Source: Cepaea nemoralis
Lineage: Eukaryota > Mollusca > Gastropoda > Stylommatophora > Helicidae
NCBI GenBank assembly: GCA_014155875.1
Contig: JACEFZ010021371.1
Location: forward strand, 320,501-384,500
Direction: 5' to 3'
DNA: 64,000 bases
Below the pieces are notes generated by a model. That model had not been told where the DNA came from. It saw only the letters and a list, made by a program, of their open reading frames with translations, and did not search any database. Position 1 is the stretch's first letter. Each line of letters opens with the position of its first letter. The position numbers were made by a program, and so were the translations under genes. Below are positions 57,180 to 64,000 of this stretch, piece by piece.

Positions 57180-57835
57180 CCAAGACAAATTATTTATTTA
57201 TTTATTATGTATGATATGGTACTATTTGAACAATGCTATATTAACAGCCAATCTTCTTTATGTATACTTCAACAAAACAAAATCCTTTGATAGACACAAA
57301 AGGGATAATCTCTGACAGCAGTCGGTCAAACAAATACCCCATTGATAATACCCTACAGGGAGGAAAGAGGAGTGGGAAATGAGGATTCACAGCACTCATA
57401 ACTATGGTAGCCTCTCACATGGAACAGAAGTTCCTATTTCTCCTATACCATCATCTGGTTCTGTCTCTCTGTTAGCATGGGCTGGGTGCACTCAAACAGT
57501 GAGAAAAACTGGGCCACATCCAAAATGAAGAATGCTGGTCTTAAATAGACATGCCCCAAAGAAAACTGCGGCACATGCTTGGCCTTCTCAAAATTAAGTC
57601 CAGAAGTTAAGACTAAGGCTTCTTTAAGGGTCACAAGCGACATCTAACATAGGACCATAACTGACAGCAAGGAAGCAAGACTCAAACAAGGAATGCCATG
57701 GATAGCAATGGAGAGAAAACAATCTCGAAAAAAATGTAGGTTGAACATGTGCCTAAAGGGAGGAGTGGATTCACAAGCACAAATTCAGGGCAAAATACAG
57801 TCCCTGTAACTCTGTAACTTTTGGCAGAGAATGTA
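57180..57835. other. No recognisable feature
   Basis: Possibly continues the adjacent LINE-A-related remnants, but I cannot read motifs. Confidence 0.4.
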
Positions 57836-57837
57836 GG

Positions 57838-58330
57838 TCATCTGCTATTTGACTGAAAGTTCTCCTGGTCTCCCCTCTCAGTTTTTAGATTCATCCAGAA
57901 TCCCTGCCGATCCCCCGCCATATCATTCTCTCCACATAAGGGTTGTCTATTCCACCGATTTCTCCACTTGGTCCCACAAGCGCCTGACCACCTCTCCCTT
58001 GTCAACAGGTAATCTACCTCCGAGAGGTGCATTCCCTGCCAGTCTATAAGCCTTTCATTCCCCCGCACTCCCACATGACCAGGGCAGAAAATCCATTCAA
58101 TTCTTACAATCTGCGACTTCAGAAGCGAGGCAAGCCATTTTACACGAAACATTCCTTTCTCCACCTAACTAAGCGTACTCTGTGAGTCCGTAATGAATAC
58201 AATGTGCGTTGCAGGGGTCACCTCCAATCATCGGAAGGCTGCTGTTACTGCTTCCACCTCCATTCTCATGCTGGAGTCTCATATGCCAGACTTCCTTTTT
58301 CAAGCATCATCCATTAGCCTTCGCAAAGAA
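57838..58330 (-). pseudogene. LINE-A-related RNase H / C-terminal remnant
   Basis: On minus: MFRVKWLASLLKSQIVRIEW and IFCPGHVGVRGNERLIDWQG (compare LINE-A RAEWLASLRRSRVASITWIF and SPGHAGVLGNEQADRLAG). Clearly a different subfamily from copy 2 next to it. Frameshifted. Confidence 0.8.
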
Positions 58331-58439
58331 GGGAGTGGTGCAATGGGATAGCAGAGATGAAAATAAGGCAGTTGATAGAAAATATCGCTGGAGGAATTAG
58401 TATATAACAAAGGTCAGAGCAGTGAGGTGAAAGATAAGG

Positions 58440-58552
58440 ATTGGACTTTACAGCTCGATGGAGAGGAAAGTTCAATGCAGAGCAGAGTGGAGCATATTTA
58501 AACACGACATCCAACATGAGAATAGAAGTGGAGGCAGTCAGGCAGTTCTGAG
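58440..58552 (+). pseudogene. Short inverted LINE-A-related RNase H fragment
   Basis: Plus strand reads TTSNMRIEVEAVRQF, the DDTTSSLRMEVEAV segment of LINE-A, in opposite orientation to the neighbouring fragments at 57838-58330 and 58553-59640. Confidence 0.65.
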
Positions 58553-59640
58553 ATGGATTTATTGATTTAGGAACCGACATCACAGCAATCGGGACATTCC
58601 CATAAGTGCTCCGTCCCCATCCTCAGCAGCCAGCGAAAAGTTCCAACACTAATAGTTCCAGTAGAAATCTGATTATATGCCCATCTCGCCTTTCCTCTGA
58701 ACGTCGATCATCGGCCAGATCCCCTCGTCACACCTCGCTGCCTCATTCTTACCAGACTATGGTGATCCATTTGCTCCTCCGAGGTGTACACGTGCTCCCA
58801 CAAGGCCGCAACCATGTCTGTTTTGTCATGCATCAATACTCCACCAAGTTTTGCCGAGCCAGCCAATCTGTCCGCCTGTTCATTCACCAGCACACCGGCA
58901 TGCCCAGGAGAAAAGATCCAGGTGATGCTTGCTACCCGTGACCTCCGAAGCGAAGCACGCCACTCTGCGCGAAGCTTGCCTGTTCTCACCCTCCTCAGCA
59001 TGCTTTCTGAATCAGTTACAATCACAATGTGTGTATGTATCGTGTTCTCTATCCTGCGGAAAGCTGCACTGACCGCCTTCACCTCCATTCTTAAGCTAGA
59101 TGTTGTGTTATCATACGCCAGGCTCTCCTGCACCAAACGCTGACCATTAGCTTTTACCAAGAACCCCCAGGCACTTCTCCTACCTCTCAACACCGACCCA
59201 TCCATGTAGATAATCACATCACCCGGGCGAGAATTATCCTGAATTAGTTGCTGAATTTCCACTTCCGTGGCCCCTGCTGGCCACTCCCTGCACTCCCGGC
59301 TCAATGTGATTATAACTCTGCACAAGTCTTACTGCTCGGCTGGCACTCTGACCCACTCCTCTCCTCACCTGATGTTCTCCAAGGGGCACACCTGTCTAAT
59401 CGTATCCTCCGCCTGAGCCATCCATGATTTCCCTCTTATCAGTCTCTGACCCTTAACTACGTCCGGCACCTCATGCATCGGGTGATCTGTGTCTGCAGCT
59501 ACTCTGAGGTATGCCTTCGCCTGCATCACCTTGTGCCTACCAGCAACAGTAGGCAGACCAAGGATGTAACGCATACACACTACTGGAGTGTCTCTGGTGC
59601 ATCCCAGAATGACCCGCATAGCTTCGTTCTGTATGCGCTT

Positions 59641-62600
59641 TATTGAGTCAGGTCTTAGTCAGATTTGACTGAGCTACCGTATGACAGTAGACGGTACTAC
59701 CTGCTTTCTGTCAGCGCCGAATGTTGGGTGGCGCTTACCAAACCTGACACCCCACATTGTGCCAACGGCTTCAGGCGGAAGAGCGCAATTGGGAGGGTAC
59801 TAGCCTTATCCTGGTGCGAGGAAATGCAACCCAAAGACAAAATAAGTTATGGCAGGGCAGACCAGGCCCTAAGCCTTGGTTGGCAGCTGGTCTAGGATCG
59901 AAGCTCCGACAGGCGGACAGTTAGAGCATTGGTTTGCTAATCCGGCAGCTTCTGCAGCTTGTCTTTTTCCAGATTATAGGTGTCAACTTTCCTCTGGAGT
60001 GAACTAGGCAGGCCGAGAGAGGGATCATGCTGCATGGGCAACACATGGTTTCTTTATTTTAGCCCAGGCTTTGTGCTATGGAGAGGCAATAATTCCATCT
60101 CTGGTCTTAACCGGTCTTGGAATCAAAGCGAGAGGCAACTGTTACGGGTTATAAGTCCTTGTCAGTTGGCGTAGACATGGGGCGCCACGCGTTGCCTCTG
60201 ACGGTGGGAGACACCTACAGGTGTCACTGATCAGCAACCGCCCGCCTCAAGCTGGGCAGCCCCCAGCCAATTGGGTGCTGATCCGCCACAGCCTGCCTGC
60301 TTCAATGGGTGCTTGGGGCTAGGACAAAATCTGAATCGCAGGCTGTAAAACCAATGCACCAGCAAGCTACGGCTTGCAACCTGGAACGTGAGAACCATGT
60401 GTCCAGGATTTTCCACTGACTTGACAAATATTGACGATGTGAGAAAAACGGCTGTGATTGATGCTGAACTCAATCGTCTTAACATTGATATTGCTGGCCT
60501 GCAGGAGACTCGCCTCGCTGAGGAAGGGTCACTCAGGGAAAACAATTACACCTTTTTTTGGAAGGGAAGAGGGCAGGCAGAAAAAAGGCAACATGGTGTG
60601 GGCTTTGCAGTGAAGAATTCGTAGGTAATTAAAGATTATTATCACTGCGCTTGGCAATCTCTTGTGGATTTGCCACCATTCTCACTGCATATGCACCGAC
60701 ACTAGCTTCCTCTGATGATGTGAAGGATACGTTCTATGAGCAGCTAGACTCTGCGATCAAGGCAGTTCCAAAATCCGACTACATTTATATGCTCGGTGAT
60801 TTCAATGCTCGTGTGGGCAAGGACTCGAGTTCATGGCCAGTGTGCCTTGGAAAATACAACATCGGTCGCATGAATGATAATGGGCAAAGGCTGCTGGAGC
60901 ATTGCACTAGAAATGACCTATGTATTACAAACTCCTTTTTTAAAACAAAAGAGATGCGTAAGGTCACATGGAAACATCCAAGACCCAGCCATTGGCATCA
61001 GCTGGACTTCATTATCACACGGAGACAACATCTGAACCATACATCATTAACTCGAAGTTACCACAGTGCTGACTGTGATACAGATCATTCTTTGGTTCTT
61101 GCAAGGGTTAGACTGAGACCAAAGAGAATCTACACAGCTAAATACAAGTCTAGCTCCAGGATTAATATTACTAACACTCACGATCCTGGAAAGTGCTTTG
61201 AATTTCAACAGCAACTTGAAGAAGCTTTCAATGATACATCAGAAAATTGTATAGTAAATGATAAATGGAGTAAACTTAAGAAAACTATTTATAAAACAGC
61301 GGTAGGGGTTTACGGCACTGTGGATCATAAGAGGCAGGACTGGTTTGCGGCAAACAGCCAGATACTGCAGCCCTTGATTGATAAAAAGAAGATAGCTCTC
61401 TTAAGAAACAAGGAAAGACCAACGCGTAACACTCTGAGTGAGCTGAAGCAAGGGATAAAGAAAGCCTGTGGTCCAATGATCAAAAGAAGTGCACCGCTGA
61501 AAACCTTGACTGGAGAAATCATCACTGATAAGAAACAGCAGATGGATAGATGGGTCGAGCACTATTTAGAGCTTTACTCAAGTGAGACCAAGCTAGCGGA
61601 TGATGCCCTCAATGCCATAGAGGCCCTGCCAACTCTTGACCACCTGGACACACTTCCCACTATAACAGAAGTTAAGTGTGCTATAAATGAGCTTGCATCT
61701 GGCAAGGCTCCAGGTAAGGATGGGATTCCAATAGAGGTGATCAGGAGTGGGCAAGACACACTCGCTCTACAGATCCACCAGCTAATAGAGCTATGCTGGC
61801 GAGAAGGACAAGTCCCACAGGATTTCAAAGATTCAGACATCATAACACTGTACAAGAACAAGGGAGATCGGAGCGACTGTAACAACTATAGGGGTATCTC
61901 GCTTCTGTGTATTGTTGGGAAAGTATTCGCCAGAATTGTCCTGCACAGACTTAAAGTCCTGGGAGATCAAGTCTACCCCGAATCACAGTGCGGCTTCCGT
62001 CAGAACCGGTCTACCATTGATATGATATTCTCATTGCGACAGATGCAAGAAAAATGCCGGGAACAAAATCAGCCACAGTTTATTGCCTTCATCGACCTCA
62101 CAAAGGCATTTGATTTGGTCAGTCGTGAGGGTCTGTTCAAAGCACTAAAGAAGATTGGCTGCCCACCAACTCTTCTGTCCTTTGTGGAATCGTTCCACAC
62201 AAGCATGAAGGGTATAATCAAGTTTGATGGCTCAACTTCAGAAGAGTTTGAAATCAAGAGTGGAGTTAAGCAAGGCTGTGTACTAGCCCCCACCCTCTTT
62301 GGGATATACTTTTCACTTCTACTGAAATATGCTTCTCGTGATCAGGATGACGGTATATACATTCACTCACGCTTAAATGGTGGCCTCTATAATGCTCAGA
62401 GATTGAAGGCCAAGACCAAAATTAGCAGGGTACTAATCAGAGAGTTGCTTTTTGCGGATGATGCTGCGATTACGACCCACTCTGAGGAAGAATTACAACA
62501 TCTACTATCTGCATTCTCCAATGCTTGTTCTGAATTTGGTTTAACAATTAACAAAAAGAAGACACAGATTATGTCACAAGGTGCACATGGTGTACCATCA

Positions 62601-63454
62601 ATCTTTATTGACGACGCCGAACTGGAGATAGTAGACCATTTTACATATCTAGGATCAGAGGTAAATAGCAAATTATCCCTCGATCAGGATATCAACATCA
62701 GGATTGGCAAGGCAGCAACAACAATGAACATGTTAGCAAAAAGAGTCTGGGAAAACAGGAAGCTTACTGCCAAAACAAAAGTCCTCGTCTACCAAGCCTG
62801 TGTCCTTAGTACTCTTCTTTATGGCAGTGAAACCTGGACAACTTACTCACGCCAAGAGAAACGTTTAAACAGCTTTCATATGCGTTGACTGCGAAGAATA
62901 CTTGGTATTAAGTGGCCAGACAAAATCACAAATACTGAAGTATTGGAAAGATCAGGTTGTGTGACGGTGTATTCCATGCTCAGTCTTCATAGACTTAGAT
63001 GGATAGGACACGTTAGGAGGATGGATGATAGTAGAATACCAAAGGACATCTTTTTTGGTGAATTACAGACGGGTAGGAGATCTCAGGGTCGGCCTCTACT
63101 ACGATACAAAGATGTGTGTAAGCGGGACATGATTGATACAGGCATTGATAATGCACATTGGGAGCACGTCGCCGCTGAACGTGTTGCATGGAGGGCAACT
63201 ATCAGAAACGGAATAAAGACAAAGGAGAAAATTATTGCAGATAAAGCACACACAGAGCGTGAGAGACGTAAGATGGTGCAAAATGGTGGAAGTGACCATG
63301 TTTTCACATGCACCTACTATGGGCAAACATTTGCAGCAAGAATTGACCTTACCAGCCACACTCGCCACCGCCATGGATCGTAGTTATTAAGCCTTTTTGA
63401 AGCACAATGTACCAAACTATCGTCTGTCAAGATGGAAAGGTGCCAATGGTAATG
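59641..63454 (+). mobile_element. LINE-B copy 1, full-length, inserted in LINE-A copy 2
   Basis: The LINE-A sequence breaks at GTATGCGCTT (59631-59640) and resumes with GTATGCACTT (63455-63464), a 10-bp target duplication with one mismatch; LINE-A copy 1 shows the uninterrupted site near 13031. The 5' UTR is ~59641-60385, the ORF is at 60388-63383, and the 3' end is ...TCAAGATGGAAAGGTGCCAATG. The element has no poly-A. Confidence 0.93.
60388..63383 (+). pseudogene. LINE-B ORF: APE / RT / C-terminal C2H2-like finger, lightly damaged
   Basis: APE endonuclease: RLNIDIAGLQETRLAEEGSL (60470-60530), a frame break near 60620, then YIYMLGDFNARVGKDSSSWP (~60783), HWHQLDFIITRRQHLN and ADCDTDHSLVL. RT: SGKAPGKDGIPIEVIRSGQD (~61700), NYRGISLLCIVGKVFARIVL, AFIDLTKAFDLVSREGLFKA (~62085), GVKQGCVLAPTLFGIYFSLL (~62262) and catalytic FADDAAITTHSEEEL (~62452). 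Thumb: FTYLGSEVNSKLSLD; connection: LLYGSETWTTYS. A TGA at 62886-62888 interrupts it. The C-terminal part at 62943-63383 ends with a finger (HVFTCTYYGQTFAARIDLTS + HTRHRH) whose second Cys is Tyr. A 38-codon in-frame deletion near 61450 is seen against copy 2. Confidence 0.92.
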
Positions 63455-64000
63455 GTATGCACTTCAATTTCACCACCTGACTCTTTGAGACAGTGAGCAG
63501 TCCTAGTCCATAATCAATCACTGAGAGGATCAAGTGCTGGTATAGTGTGAAGAGCATTCTCTGCCCTGTGTCCATTGCAGCCATAGTTTTAAGTGCATTG
63601 AGTCCCTTTTGAGATCTTGTCACAACCGTCTCCACATGGTCCTTGAAGGACAGACTCCTGTCAAATGTGATTCCCAGATACTTCAGTTTGTTCTCTCTGT
63701 TGAAGCTTCTGCCATCTATCGTGAGGCTTGGGGCATCATCTCTCACAATCCTGTTGTCCAGTGAGCACCACAACACAGCCGCCTTTTCCGGGTTGATGAC
63801 AGCACTCATTTCAGTGCACCAGTCAATCACTTTGTCTACTGTCACCTGTAGCTCCTGGGCTGTTTGATCCCTATCTTTCCCCTGCCTGTATGCAAGAATA
63901 TCATCTGCAAATGTTAGAATCCTTCCAACCCCTGGTGCTTCTAGGTATGCAATCTTGCTCGTATACACATTAAAGAGCACCCGTGAGATTGCAGATCCCT

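Larger units (their letters stand above)
58553..64000 (-). mobile_element. LINE-A copy 2, runs past the window, interrupted by LINE-B
   Basis: The 3' end (tail TAAATCAATAAATCC, then GATGTCGGTTCC) lies at ~58555. RNase H and C-terminus read in one frame at 58708-59325, with YMDGS where copy 1 has YTDGS, MEVKAV, VTDSES and GHAGVLVNEQADRLAG, running on into SEEQMDHHSLVRMRQRGVTR without the 4-bp insertion of copy 1. The frame 59365-59619 is next. After the LINE-B insertion the RT resumes at ~63465-63980 (FADDILAYRQG, TEMSAVINPEKA). A few stops lie between 59325 and 59365. Nucleotide identity with copy 1 is visibly very high. Confidence 0.93.

Noticed and set aside
53585..64000. Start exons of SASS6
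   Set aside because: I looked on minus for the N-terminal head motifs (such as the TDDTDPFFLY-type segment) and did not find them; the region is mostly LINE sequence.

Overview
This is an intron-rich animal genomic window. I recognise one cellular gene, SASS6 (SAS-6, the centriole cartwheel protein), on the minus strand. Nearly everything else is transposon copies and tandem repeats lying in its introns. The mixture of APE-type LINEs, tRNA-derived SINEs, piggyBac, mariner and hAT copies, long (GA)n and (TA)n tracts and minisatellites suggests an invertebrate, perhaps a mollusc or another lophotrochozoan. The species cannot be fixed from the sequence. There are no bacterial-style genes, operons or CRISPR arrays, and no confident cellular RNA gene.

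SASS6 backbone: ten internal exons with matching splice phases can be read on the minus strand. In transcript order they are 53584-53480, 47567-47387, 45204-45127, 37461-37342, 30459-30349, 23247-22978, 20473-20330, 11754-11629, 9373-9292 and 7405-7287. Together they give 1,336 nt, from near the end of the N-terminal head domain through the coiled coil to the start of the C-terminal tail. The first exons were not found up to position 64000, and the last exons are unresolved (one weak candidate at 3467-3566). Introns are 1.9-8.6 kb and filled with repeats.

Mobile elements: LINE-A (APE, RT, RNase H) has an almost intact copy at 11947-17345 with a 14-bp target-site duplication, a second copy from 58553 past the window end, and several remnants. 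LINE-B (APE, RT, C-terminal zinc finger) has two near full-length copies: 48902-52964 (minus), and 59641-63454 (plus), which is inserted into the second LINE-A copy. LINE-C (APE, RT, RNase H, GAA tail) is at 38828-43096. Older RTE-like LINE remnants are scattered throughout. DNA transposons are a piggyBac (26446-28618) and its internally deleted derivative (2536-3210), and a hAT (32866-36592) with a mariner (32979-34302) nested in it. There are several tRNA-derived SINEs and a ~145-bp SINE-like family with a GAA tail present four times.

Tandem repeats: (GA)n of about 840 bp starts 6 bp inside a SASS6 intron. An 83-copy 30-bp minisatellite (23490-25985) carries a 930-bp higher-order duplication. 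An ~80-bp minisatellite (45320-46385) has alternating monomer types. Several smaller arrays also occur.

Most unusual: the TSD-bounded LINE-A copy carries, in the same orientation in its 5' region, a decayed intronless thioredoxin-fold coding sequence, a signal-peptide-like mini-ORF and a palindromic TGACGTCA box a few bases from its 5' end. This suggests that a host transcript was captured as the 5' region of the LINE.
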